Positions 1 through 8,077 of a stretch of DNA of 64,000 nt are shown one piece after another. The DNA comes from an uncultured Planctomycetales bacterium (GTDB lineage: Bacteria; Planctomycetota; Planctomycetia; Pirellulales; Thermoguttaceae): NCBI GenBank assembly GCA_937889015.1, contig CALARR010000361.1, positions 17,082 to 81,081 on the forward strand. Direction: 5' to 3'. The notes beneath the pieces are model-generated. The model was not told where the DNA came from. It saw nothing but the letters and a program-made list of their open reading frames with translations, and made no database searches. Both the position numbers and the translations under genes were made by a program. Every line of letters starts with the position of its first letter. Position 1 is the stretch's first letter.

Positions 1-190
1 CTTCCTCGGATCGACCGGCAGGAGGGCAATCACCTTGGACAGGCTAGCGGGTGGTTGGTCTGGCGGCAATAGGCCGTTGGCGGGATGTCAGGACAATCGG
101 CCGCAATTGCGCCTCTTGCGGCATGGGCGCCACAGGCTACCCTGATGGCAGGAAGGATGCAGTGCACTCTCTTTCTGCGAAAGGCGCACC

Positions 191-1561
191 ATGCAACGCA
201 GGCAGTTTCTGAGAACATCGCTCCCGGCGGCCGCCGCGTGGGGCCTGCCGACCCTGGTCTCCCGCTCGGTTTTCGGGCAGAACGCCCCCAGCAACCGGAT
301 CCACGTCGGTTTCATCGGCCTGGGCAACCAGAGCACGATCGACCTGCCCGCGTTCCTCAAGCAGGACGACGTCCAGGTGCTGGCCGTGTGCGACGTGAAC
401 ACCGGCAGCGACGGATACCTACCCAAGCAGTTCCGCGGACGCAAGCCCGGCCAGGATGAAGTCAACGCGTACTACGCCGCGAAGACCGGCGCAGGGCACT
501 ATCGGGGCTGCGACGCGTACGTCGACTTCCGCGAAGTGATAGGACGCAAAGATCTGGACGTCGTGACGCTGGTCGTGCCCGATCACTGGCACGCGCTGAT
601 GACCGTGATGGCTTGTCAGGCTGGCAAGGATGTGTACTGCGAGAAGCCGCTGTCGTTGACGGTTCGCCAAGGGCAGGCGATGGTCAAGGCGGTGCGGCAA
701 CACGGACGTATCCTTCAGACCGGCAGTCACTTCCGCTCCAGTCCCCAGAACCGCCTCGCCTGCGAACTGGTCCGCAACGGACGCATCGGCAAGGTGCAAC
801 GCGTGCAGACGTTCATCGCGCCGCAGAACGCCGTCGATCCGGGGCCAGGCTGGAAGCCCGAACCCGTGCCGGAGGGTCTCGATTACGAGATGTGGCTTGG
901 CCCGGCGCCCAAGGTGCCCTATCACAGCGGGCGCTGCTTCTATCGGTTCCGGTTCAACCTGGACTATTCCGGCGGGCAGACGACGAACTTCGGGGCCCAC
1001 TCCAACGACATTGCGCAGTGGGGGCTGGGCATGGATGCGACCGGGCCGGTCGAGTTCGCAGACGATGGCTCAGAGTGGCCGCCCCAGGGGAGCCTGTACA
1101 ATACGGCCACGAAGGTGGCCTTCCGTGCTCGATACGCCAACGGTGTGGAACTGCTGTGCCAGACGGGCGAGCCCAAGATGGGGGCCCGGTTCGAGGGGAG
1201 CGAAGGCTGGGTTCAGTTTGGGTTCGGCGGCCTGAAGACCCATCCCGCATCGCTGGCCACCAGCGTGATCGGGCCCAACGAGGTCCACCTGCCCGAAAGC
1301 GTTCCCGGCCGCACCGACGACGTGTACCGGCAGTACCTGCCCGACCACGTGCGCAACTTCCTCGACAGCGTCAAGTCGCGCAGGGATCCGATCGAGCCGG
1401 TCGAGGTGGGGCACCGCACGGCCACGCTCTGCCACCTGGCCAACATCGCCATGCGCCTGAATCGCAAGATCCGCTGGAACCCGGAACAGGAGCAGATTGT
1501 CGGCGACGACGAAGCCGCGGCGATGCTTGAACGGCCCATGCGCACCCCGTGGCATCTATAA
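191..1561 (+). CDS. Gfo/Idh/MocA family oxidoreductase, Tat-exported
   Basis: NAD(P)-dependent sugar oxidoreductase of the Gfo/Idh/MocA family, 456 residues. The N-terminus has a twin-arginine signal (RRQFLR followed by an Ala-rich stretch, residues 3-29), so it probably acts outside the cytoplasm. A Rossmann nucleotide-binding motif (GFIGLGN) lies at residues 40-46, and the family signature Glu-Lys-Pro is at 151-153 (CEKPLSL), whose Lys is the usual catalytic residue. The C-terminal part is the typical alpha/beta domain. An AAAGG sequence sits upstream of the ATG. It is the first gene of a three-gene operon: the next ATG is 9 bases after its stop. The substrate cannot be told from sequence; its partners (sugar isomerase, enolase-superfamily enzyme) point to oxidation of an unusual sugar or sugar acid. 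Confidence 0.92.
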   Translation: MQRRQFLRTSLPAAAAWGLPTLVSRSVFGQNAPSNRIHVGFIGLGNQSTIDLPAFLKQDDVQVLAVCDVNTGSDGYLPKQFRGRKPGQDEVNAYYAAKTGAGHYRGCDAYVDFREVIGRKDLDVVTLVVPDHWHALMTVMACQAGKDVYCEKPLSLTVRQGQAMVKAVRQHGRILQTGSHFRSSPQNRLACELVRNGRIGKVQRVQTFIAPQNAVDPGPGWKPEPVPEGLDYEMWLGPAPKVPYHSGRCFYRFRFNLDYSGGQTTNFGAHSNDIAQWGLGMDATGPVEFADDGSEWPPQGSLYNTATKVAFRARYANGVELLCQTGEPKMGARFEGSEGWVQFGFGGLKTHPASLATSVIGPNEVHLPESVPGRTDDVYRQYLPDHVRNFLDSVKSRRDPIEPVEVGHRTATLCHLANIAMRLNRKIRWNPEQEQIVGDDEAAAMLERPMRTPWHL

Positions 1562-1570
1562 GGAGCCCAG

Positions 1571-2470
1571 ATGATGATTCCGGCCCTGTTCTCGGTGAGC
1601 TACGGCGGCCTTTGGGGCCAACATCGGCTCGACTTGAAAGCGTTCCTGGCCAAGGCTGCGGACCTCGGCTATCCGGCCGTGGAACTGATGGGCAAACGGC
1701 CGCACCTGTCAGTCCTGGATGCCGATCCAAGGCGCGTTTCGGAGCTGCGCGACGCGGCGGCCGCGGCCGGGGTGCAAATCGCCACGATCGCGGGCTACAC
1801 CAATTTCACGCTCGGCCGCGACACCGAGATTCCGTCGGTCGAGATCCAGGTGGCCTACGTCCGGCAACTGGCCAGCCTGGCCCAACAGCTCGGGGCCAAG
1901 ATCGTGCGGATCTTCACTGGCTACGTCACCGAGCGTGAGGCGTTCCAACGCGATTGGGACCTGTGTGTCCAAGGCGTTCGGGAGTCGGCCGCGGCGGCGG
2001 CCGAATACGGCGTGATCCTCGGCGTGCAGAACCACCACGACGTGGGTGTGGGTGTTGACAGCTATGTGGAATTCCTCGACGAGGTAGACCACCCCAATTG
2101 CCGCGCGATGTTCGATCCCTGGTCGCCGGCCCTGCATGGCGAGGATCTTCGGGCCTGTGCCCGCCACCTGGCTCCGCGCATGGTGCAAACCACGCTGGCC
2201 GACTATGTGCGCGTGCCGCGCTATGCGTACCAGCCGGGGCTGGTCAATTACGAGCGTTTGGCCGACGCGGTGCGCGCCGTTCCGCTGGGCTGTGGGTTCC
2301 TCGATCTCGAAGGGTTCTTTGCGGGGCTGCGCGAGGGTGGTTTTGACGGCTACGTAGCCTACGAGATGTGCTCGCCGCTGCGCGGCGGGGGAAGCGAAGA
2401 GAATCTTGACCGCACGGCCCGGGCCAGCTTGGACGTGATCCGGAAACTCACGGCGACAGGAACGGTCTGA
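1571..2470 (+). CDS. sugar phosphate isomerase/epimerase (xylose-isomerase-like TIM barrel)
   Basis: A 299-residue protein of the AP-endonuclease-2 / xylose-isomerase-like TIM-barrel superfamily, usually annotated sugar phosphate isomerase/epimerase. Barrel-strand signatures are visible: AVELMGKRP near residues 35-44, VRIFTGYV near 110, GVQNHHD near 155 (candidate metal ligand), MFDPWSP near 178 and FLDLEGFF near 242. There is no signal peptide, so it is cytoplasmic, unlike its two Tat-bearing neighbours. It begins 9 bases after the oxidoreductase stop, and its TGA stop shares its final A with the ATG of the next gene, so the three are almost certainly co-transcribed. The exact substrate is unknown. 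Confidence 0.88.
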   Translation: MMIPALFSVSYGGLWGQHRLDLKAFLAKAADLGYPAVELMGKRPHLSVLDADPRRVSELRDAAAAAGVQIATIAGYTNFTLGRDTEIPSVEIQVAYVRQLASLAQQLGAKIVRIFTGYVTEREAFQRDWDLCVQGVRESAAAAAEYGVILGVQNHHDVGVGVDSYVEFLDEVDHPNCRAMFDPWSPALHGEDLRACARHLAPRMVQTTLADYVRVPRYAYQPGLVNYERLADAVRAVPLGCGFLDLEGFFAGLREGGFDGYVAYEMCSPLRGGGSEENLDRTARASLDVIRKLTATGTV

Positions 2471-4224
2471 TGACGCACGATACTAGCAGATCAAGACCCG
2501 CGAATCCCGCGCGCCGGGCGTTCTTGACGAAGTCCATCCAGGCGGCTTCGGCCGCCATTGTGGTGCGCGCCCTTGGAGCTTCCCCGACCGCAGCCGGAGA
2601 GAAGATGGTTGCGCGGCCGGCAGGCCAGCGCGGGAAAGCATCCCCGGCCGCGCAGGCCGTGAAACCGACCGATATCCGCGTTCGCTCGGTGCAACTGTAT
2701 TTCCTGCCGATCCAGGCCCGGATGCCGCTGAAATTCGGCCATCAGATCCTCAGCCACATGACCTGCGCTCGAGTGCGAGTGGTCGTCTCGGATCGGGCCG
2801 GTCGCACGGCCGAAGGTTGGGGCGAAACTCCCTTGGCGGTCGAGTGGGGCTGGCCCAGCCTCCTGGACTACGAGTCGCGACACCAGGCGATGCGGCAGTT
2901 CTGCCAACGCGTGGCTGCGGCCTGGGCCTCGACGGACGCACTGGGGCATCCGCTGGAACTGGGGCAGGACTTCCTGGACGAAGTTCTCCCCGGCATCTTG
3001 GCTGAACAGAATGAGAACTCATCCCAGAACCATTCCATCCACGTCGGGCGGCCCAGCGGGCCCGAACTGTCGACAGGTTCTGGGACCGGCTCTAAGAACC
3101 TATCCCAGAACCACCCCAGCCACGTCGAGCGGCCCGGTAAGACTGAGTTGCCAGCAGGTTCTGGGACCGGCCCTAAGACGTCGGGTCTGCCGGAGCCGAT
3201 GCCTCGGCTGGCGGCCTTGATCTGCGCCTCGACGGTCGATCTGGCCGTCCACGACGCCTACGGCATGTTGCATGGGCGCCCGACGTATGCCACATACAAC
3301 GCCCAGTTCATGAACCGCGACCTGAAGCACTATTTCCGGGCGGATGAACGCAGCGGGGTACGGTTCGAGGGGCGGTTCCCTGACGAGTTCTTGACCCTGC
3401 CGCGTCCCGAACGTTTGCCGGCCTGGCATCTGGTCGGCGGCCTGGACCCGTTGGAGCCGGCCGACATTCGCGAACCGGCGCCCCACGACGAACACCCGGT
3501 CGCCCTGAGCGATTGGATCAAGCGCGACGGATTGACGTGCCTGAAGATCAAGCTGCGAGGGAACGACGCCACCTGGGACTACGATCGCCTGGTGCGCGTG
3601 GGGGCGCTGGGCAAGCGGCTCGGCTCGCCGTGGTTGTCGGCCGACTTCAATTGTACGGTCACCGATCCGGCTTACGTCAACACGATCCTCGATCAGCTCC
3701 TGGCCGAGCAGCCGAAGGTCTTCCAGATGCTGCTGTACGTCGAACAGCCCTTCCCTTACGACCTGGAGGCCAACCCGATCGACGTGCGGAGCGTCTCGGC
3801 CCGAAAACCGCTCTTCATGGACGAAAGCGCCCACGACTGGAAGATCGTGCGCCGCGGACGCGACCTGGGCTGGAGCGGCGTGGCGCTGAAGACCTGCAAG
3901 CCCCAGACCGGGGCGCTGTTGAGCCTGTGCTGGGCCCGGGCCCACGGCATGCCGCTGATGGTCCAGGACCTGGCCAATCCGATGCTGGCCCTGGTGAGCC
4001 ACTCGCAGTTGGCCGCCCATGCCGGCACGATCATGGGCGTGGAATCGAACAGCAGCCAGTTCTTCCCGAGCGCCTCGTTGCCGGAGGCCGAGGTGCACCC
4101 CGGGCTGTATCGCCGGCATGCCGGCCAGATCGACCTGGGCACTCTCGGGCCGACGGGGTTCGGCTATCGGGTGTCCCAGATTCAGCGGGCCCTGCCCGAA
4201 CCGGCCGGCGCGTTCGGCACGTGA
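2470..4224 (+). CDS. enolase-superfamily (mandelate racemase/muconate-lactonizing-like) protein with an in-frame repeat insertion
   Basis: Enolase-superfamily enzyme of 584 residues, well above the usual 370-400. The catalytic set is intact: Lys-x-Lys at 359-361 (LKIKLRG), metal ligands Asp392 (SADFN), Glu425 (YVEQPF) and Asp451 (FMDES), and a second-side Lys474 (ALKTCK). Such enzymes abstract a proton alpha to a carboxylate, so a sugar-acid dehydratase, racemase or epimerase is likely. The N-terminus (RRAFLTKS, residues 16-23, then a hydrophobic stretch) resembles a Tat signal. Residues about 182-236 are two copies of a 27-residue unit rich in Ser, Pro and Gly, encoded by a palindromic DNA repeat that splits the N-terminal domain. 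The excess length comes from this insert and the leader. It is the last gene of the three-gene operon. Confidence 0.85.
   Translation: MTHDTSRSRPANPARRAFLTKSIQAASAAIVVRALGASPTAAGEKMVARPAGQRGKASPAAQAVKPTDIRVRSVQLYFLPIQARMPLKFGHQILSHMTCARVRVVVSDRAGRTAEGWGETPLAVEWGWPSLLDYESRHQAMRQFCQRVAAAWASTDALGHPLELGQDFLDEVLPGILAEQNENSSQNHSIHVGRPSGPELSTGSGTGSKNLSQNHPSHVERPGKTELPAGSGTGPKTSGLPEPMPRLAALICASTVDLAVHDAYGMLHGRPTYATYNAQFMNRDLKHYFRADERSGVRFEGRFPDEFLTLPRPERLPAWHLVGGLDPLEPADIREPAPHDEHPVALSDWIKRDGLTCLKIKLRGNDATWDYDRLVRVGALGKRLGSPWLSADFNCTVTDPAYVNTILDQLLAEQPKVFQMLLYVEQPFPYDLEANPIDVRSVSARKPLFMDESAHDWKIVRRGRDLGWSGVALKTCKPQTGALLSLCWARAHGMPLMVQDLANPMLALVSHSQLAAHAGTIMGVESNSSQFFPSASLPEAEVHPGLYRRHAGQIDLGTLGPTGFGYRVSQIQRALPEPAGAFGT
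3013..3176. repeat. two tandem 81-bp palindromic repeat units inside a coding region
   Basis: Two adjacent units have a period of exactly 81 bases (27 codons). Each is bounded by a 10-base inverted repeat: TCCCAGAACC at 3022-3031 pairs with GGTTCTGGGA at 3076-3085, and TCCCAGAACC at 3103-3112 pairs with GGTTCTGGGA at 3157-3166. The central parts differ between units, while the arms and the following ACCGG are conserved. The period keeps the reading frame. It looks like a small palindromic mobile or intergenic-type element accepted inside a gene. Confidence 0.85.
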
Positions 4225-4350
4225 CCGCCGTCGCTGCGGTCGGCGATCGAAGGGCTTCCGGGCCCTTGCCAATGCTCCGAGGGCGTTGGACAATAGGGCG
4301 ATTGGTTTGCACTGCTAACCGCTCGACTCTTGTCAGCTTGCGCTGAAATC

Positions 4351-4368
4351 GAGCCCGTGGCCGGGCTC
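4351..4368. other. GC-rich hairpin between the enolase-type and GIDE-LemA genes
   Basis: GAGCCCG and CGGGCTC form a perfect 7-base-pair stem around a TGGC loop. No T-run follows on either strand, so a simple intrinsic terminator is not clear. It could be an mRNA-end structure for the upstream operon. The rest of 4225-4498 shows nothing recognisable. Confidence 0.4.
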
Positions 4369-4498
4369 CACCGTTCGTTAGACTGCCGTCGAGGAGAGCG
4401 GCCAACAGAAGTGCAGGGGATTCGCCGAGCGGCAGCTCGCATTGGTTGGCGCCCTGCGTCCTTCCGGCCGAAAACGTGCCCGTCCCCCCCGGAACTCC

Positions 4499-5818
4499 AT
4501 GCAAGACTTTGCCCCCTGGGTGCCCTGGATCGGAGGCCTGCTGGGCCTTCTGTGCCTGGCCGGCGCGTTTCGCGCGGGCCGGTTACGGAGACTGGTCGAG
4601 AACCTGCCCACGTCGAAGACGACCGGCGTGTTCGTCGGGTTGGTCGAAGTCCAGGGCACGGCCGAGTCGGCCCAGCCGTTGGCCAGCTATCTGGCCGCCG
4701 AGTCCTGCGTCTGGTACCAGTGGAGCGTGGACGAGCACTGGTCGCGGACCGTGACCGAGACCTACACCGACTCGGAGGGCAAGACCCAGACTCGCACTCG
4801 CCACGAAAGCGGCTGGACCACCGTGATCAACGGCGGCCAACAGATCCCCTTCTATCTGCAAGACGACTGCGGCGTGGTGCTGGTGCGGCCCGAAGGGGCG
4901 AGGATCGAGCCGGCCATGCTCTTCGACGAAATGTGTACGCCAGGCGACGAGTTGTACTACGCCAAGGGGCCTGCCGGGGCCGTGGCCAACTCGGATCATC
5001 GGCGCCGGTTCTACGAGCAGGGCATCCGGCAACACGCCGCCCTGTATGTGATGGGCCAGGCGCGCGAACGGCAGGACTTGGTCGCCGCCGAGATCGCCGA
5101 AGATGCCCAGGCACCCATGTTTCTCATCTCGACGCGGTCCGAAGAGGCCGTGCGCTCGGGCATGAAGTGGGGCCAGTACGGCTGGGCGTTGGCGGGCCTG
5201 GTGCTGGTGGTCGCCGGAGTGGTCGCCAGCGATGCGCTGCGATCTGTTGCGAGCCTCGAGCGGTTGCCCTTGTATCTGGGCGCCGGCGCGATCTACCTGG
5301 CAATCGGCGGCATGATTTGGGTGTGGATGGTCTACAATAGCCTCGTGGACCTGCGCCAGCGCGTGCGCCGGGCGTGGACTCTGATTGATATTCAACTCAA
5401 GCGCCGGCACGACCTGATTCCGAACCTGGTGCGCATGGTGCAGGGCTACACCGACTACGAGCGGCGACTGCAAAACGAGCTGGCTGCGCTGCGGAGCCAA
5501 CTCGACGCGACTCCGCCCGGTCGGCCCGGCCCCGACTTCGGCGCCTTGGGACGCGTCGCCTTGGCGATCGCCGAGAGCTATCCGGATCTGAAGGCCAACG
5601 AACCGTTCCTGGCCCTGCAGAAGAGCCTGATCGACACGGAGCAGCGGATCGCATTGGCGCGGGGCTATTTCAACGAGATCGCCATGCACTACAACACGCG
5701 CCTGGAACTCGTGCCCGAGCGATACGTCGCCGCCCTGGCCGGCATGGGGCCGGAGACGACCATGGAGGCCAACGAATTCGAGCGGGCTCCGGTCCGGGTT
5801 GACTTGGCGCCGAGGTAG
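4499..5818 (+). CDS. membrane protein with GIDE-like N-terminal domain fused to a LemA domain
   Basis: 439 residues from the ATG at 4499. The frame is open to a TTG at 4442, but the ATG directly precedes the hydrophobic N-terminal segment (WVPWIGGLLGLLCLAGAF). After this anchor, residues about 35-205 match the GIDE-type domain also found in mitochondrial MULAN/GIDE proteins (WYQWSV...; DDCGVVLVRPEGA). Two more membrane segments follow (WALAGLVLVVAGVVASDAL; YLGAGAIYLAIGGMIWVWMVY). The C-terminal ~140 residues are a LemA domain (VRRAWTLIDIQLKRRHDLIPNL; YFNEIAMHYNTRLE). LemA proteins are membrane-anchored helical bundles of unclear function. The gene is convergent with the heparinase gene, with 31 bases between their ends. 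Confidence 0.8.
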   Translation: MQDFAPWVPWIGGLLGLLCLAGAFRAGRLRRLVENLPTSKTTGVFVGLVEVQGTAESAQPLASYLAAESCVWYQWSVDEHWSRTVTETYTDSEGKTQTRTRHESGWTTVINGGQQIPFYLQDDCGVVLVRPEGARIEPAMLFDEMCTPGDELYYAKGPAGAVANSDHRRRFYEQGIRQHAALYVMGQARERQDLVAAEIAEDAQAPMFLISTRSEEAVRSGMKWGQYGWALAGLVLVVAGVVASDALRSVASLERLPLYLGAGAIYLAIGGMIWVWMVYNSLVDLRQRVRRAWTLIDIQLKRRHDLIPNLVRMVQGYTDYERRLQNELAALRSQLDATPPGRPGPDFGALGRVALAIAESYPDLKANEPFLALQKSLIDTEQRIALARGYFNEIAMHYNTRLELVPERYVAALAGMGPETTMEANEFERAPVRVDLAPR

Positions 5819-5849
5819 CTTGGCCAGGCGGCCTGTTTGGTTCGGCGAG

Positions 5850-8075
5850 TCAGCGTTTCAGGCCGACGGCGAGGCTGTGGCCCTGCTCGCCGGGCACTTC
5901 GAAGACCGCGCAGCCGCCGTCCCCGGAGTGGGCGACGCAGGCGGGGCCCTTTTGCGGCGTGCATTGCAGGTCTTTCTGGATCGGGCAGCCGACAACCAGG
6001 TGCCGGCCTGGCTTGCCGGAGAACCGGTAGCTCCAGGAGGGCTCGGCCCGGCGCTCGGTAGGAAAGACGATCGTCCAGCCAGCTACTTCGACACCCGCGC
6101 ATCCGTCGCCGGAGATCGGGACAACGGACTCCGGATCGACGGGGCGCGCCTCGACGTCGTCGACCAACATTACGTGCAAGAAATGGTCCAGGCATTGGGA
6201 CGTGCGCGGCTCCACCTCCACCCGCCACGCCCCGGCGATCGATTTCCAAGCTTTCGAGAGCGATTCGGGCGGATAGTTCTGTCCGTTGATCGAGAACTCC
6301 AGGCCGGACCCGCCGACCAGGTGCAGTTCCGCTTCCTGAGGCAGCAGCGTGAAGCTGGTCAACCGGCCGCCGTGGGGACTGAGTGCGACGCAACAATGCC
6401 CGTCGAGGCTCGGCTTATCCGTCGTGTGCAGGAGGAACCGCTTGCGGAACTCGGGCCGGGCCGATTCCACGCGATCGAAGACGACGATCAGGGGATGCGG
6501 CCGGTCGCCGGAACGGAGAAAGACGATCTCGCGTTCGGCCAGGCGCACGCGCTGGGGGTCGTAGGCCCGGGTCGCACTGCCCAGGGCGTAGGTAAAGGCG
6601 TCGCGGTGCTCGAAACGCTGGATTCCGCCGAGGGCCGCGTGCCCGCCGGGCCGAATGTCCTTCAACTCCGCGGGCTCCTCGCGGAACACCTGCCCACCGT
6701 CGTTGGCGGCCTCCTTGCCCGAGACGCGGTACTCCTGATCGGGATCGAAGACGGTGATGGCGTTGTGGGCGATCGTTCGCGTAAGGTAGTTGCGCCAGTG
6801 CGAGTTGCCGTAGAGGTCGTAGTGGCCCGAATCGATAGCCAGATCGCCGCGGTACGAGAGCGTGAAGCCATTCTCGTCGCGGTGATGGTGGTTGGCCGAG
6901 TAGAAGCCCGACGACTTGAAGAGCAGGTGCGTCGTGCGGTCGTCCCAGCGATCGCGCATGACGACGATGCCGGAGGGGCGGAAACACCGGGCCAGCGGCA
7001 AAGGCTGTTCGAGATCGTCCGGCGCCAACGCGCGGACCGAGGCATCGCCGTACAGGATCTCGTAGAAGCTGTCCCACGAACGCGGCAGCATGGCCGCGGC
7101 ATGACGATTCTTGAGCACTCCGGCGGCAACGACCAGCGAGTCACTCTCGCCGCTCATGGTCCAGGCATACGCGTCGCCAACATTGGCGAAGGTGCCGTCG
7201 CCCCGGTTGCCGTAGAGGTACAGGTAGGGCCACTGGCCTCGCCACGGGTAGTATACGCATTCGTTGGTCGCGCTGGACCACACGCAGTGATTACGCGCGT
7301 CGGTGTACGGAACCGAGTAGCTCCAAGCCATGTGATGGCCGCCGTCCTGAGCGATCCAGCCCTGGGCCGGATGGTATCCGAACAGCCAGTTGTCGCGCAC
7401 GCGCCGGAGCTTGGGCTGCATCTCGGGCATCTCGGTCACGATGGCCAGCAGTCCCGCGGCCAACGAGAAATTGCCCCACCGCGAGTGGCCGCTGACGAAG
7501 TTGGGACGCTCGGCAAAGTACCAGTTGCGCTCGATGTGGACCGCGATCGCGCGGCGGTACTGTTCTCGGCGCGCCTCAGATAGATCGGGGTAGAGCCAGT
7601 CGTAGGCCACGGCCAACGACATGAGTCGGCCCCGAAAATCGTCGTCGGACTTGTCCTGCTTCGGGTCGGCGTCCGCCAGCAGGTCGGCCCAGCGCAGGGC
7701 CCAGTCGCGGTAGCACGCCTCGCCGGTCAGCGCGGCGGCAAAGGCCATGTTGCGCCCGTAGGTCCAGCTCTTCAGATACGGATTCACCGTGTACTTGGCC
7801 GGGTCCTGCTTCAGCTGGCGCTGTTCCAAAATGGCGGTCATCGCGGTCCACAGGTCCCGATACTCGCCGGCGATACGTTGCCGGAGTACCGGCACGTCGG
7901 TGTTACGGAAGAAGAGACGCGGATGGCGAGGGTAGACGCTGAATTGGGCCGGGTCGCTGTGGACCACGACCGCGGGCGTTTCTCGCGCGCCGATCGGATA
8001 GTCGGCCTTCGCCGGCACGACGGAAAAGAGTGAAACCAGGGCGATCCTGAGGGATAGGCAGGCGGTTGCACGCAT
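5850..8075 (-). CDS. heparinase II/III family polysaccharide lyase-like protein, secreted
   Basis: 741 residues from the ATG at 8073-8075, which begins a clear signal peptide (MRATACLSLRIALVSLFSV, then AKA). The longer open frame upstream lies inside the preceding gene. The N-terminal half is an alpha/alpha-toroid typical of uronate-containing-polysaccharide lyases. The C-terminal half carries the heparinase II/III signature (NHHHRDENGFTLSYRGDLAIDSG) with its His cluster, and is beta-sandwich-like. It would act in the periplasm or outside on acidic polysaccharides. It begins 2 bases after the stop of the glycosidase-like gene, so the minus-strand order is aldo/keto reductase, glycosidase-like protein, heparinase. 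The exact substrate is unknown. Confidence 0.87.
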   Translation of the reverse strand: MRATACLSLRIALVSLFSVVPAKADYPIGARETPAVVVHSDPAQFSVYPRHPRLFFRNTDVPVLRQRIAGEYRDLWTAMTAILEQRQLKQDPAKYTVNPYLKSWTYGRNMAFAAALTGEACYRDWALRWADLLADADPKQDKSDDDFRGRLMSLAVAYDWLYPDLSEARREQYRRAIAVHIERNWYFAERPNFVSGHSRWGNFSLAAGLLAIVTEMPEMQPKLRRVRDNWLFGYHPAQGWIAQDGGHHMAWSYSVPYTDARNHCVWSSATNECVYYPWRGQWPYLYLYGNRGDGTFANVGDAYAWTMSGESDSLVVAAGVLKNRHAAAMLPRSWDSFYEILYGDASVRALAPDDLEQPLPLARCFRPSGIVVMRDRWDDRTTHLLFKSSGFYSANHHHRDENGFTLSYRGDLAIDSGHYDLYGNSHWRNYLTRTIAHNAITVFDPDQEYRVSGKEAANDGGQVFREEPAELKDIRPGGHAALGGIQRFEHRDAFTYALGSATRAYDPQRVRLAEREIVFLRSGDRPHPLIVVFDRVESARPEFRKRFLLHTTDKPSLDGHCCVALSPHGGRLTSFTLLPQEAELHLVGGSGLEFSINGQNYPPESLSKAWKSIAGAWRVEVEPRTSQCLDHFLHVMLVDDVEARPVDPESVVPISGDGCAGVEVAGWTIVFPTERRAEPSWSYRFSGKPGRHLVVGCPIQKDLQCTPQKGPACVAHSGDGGCAVFEVPGEQGHSLAVGLKR

Positions 8076-8077
8076 GT

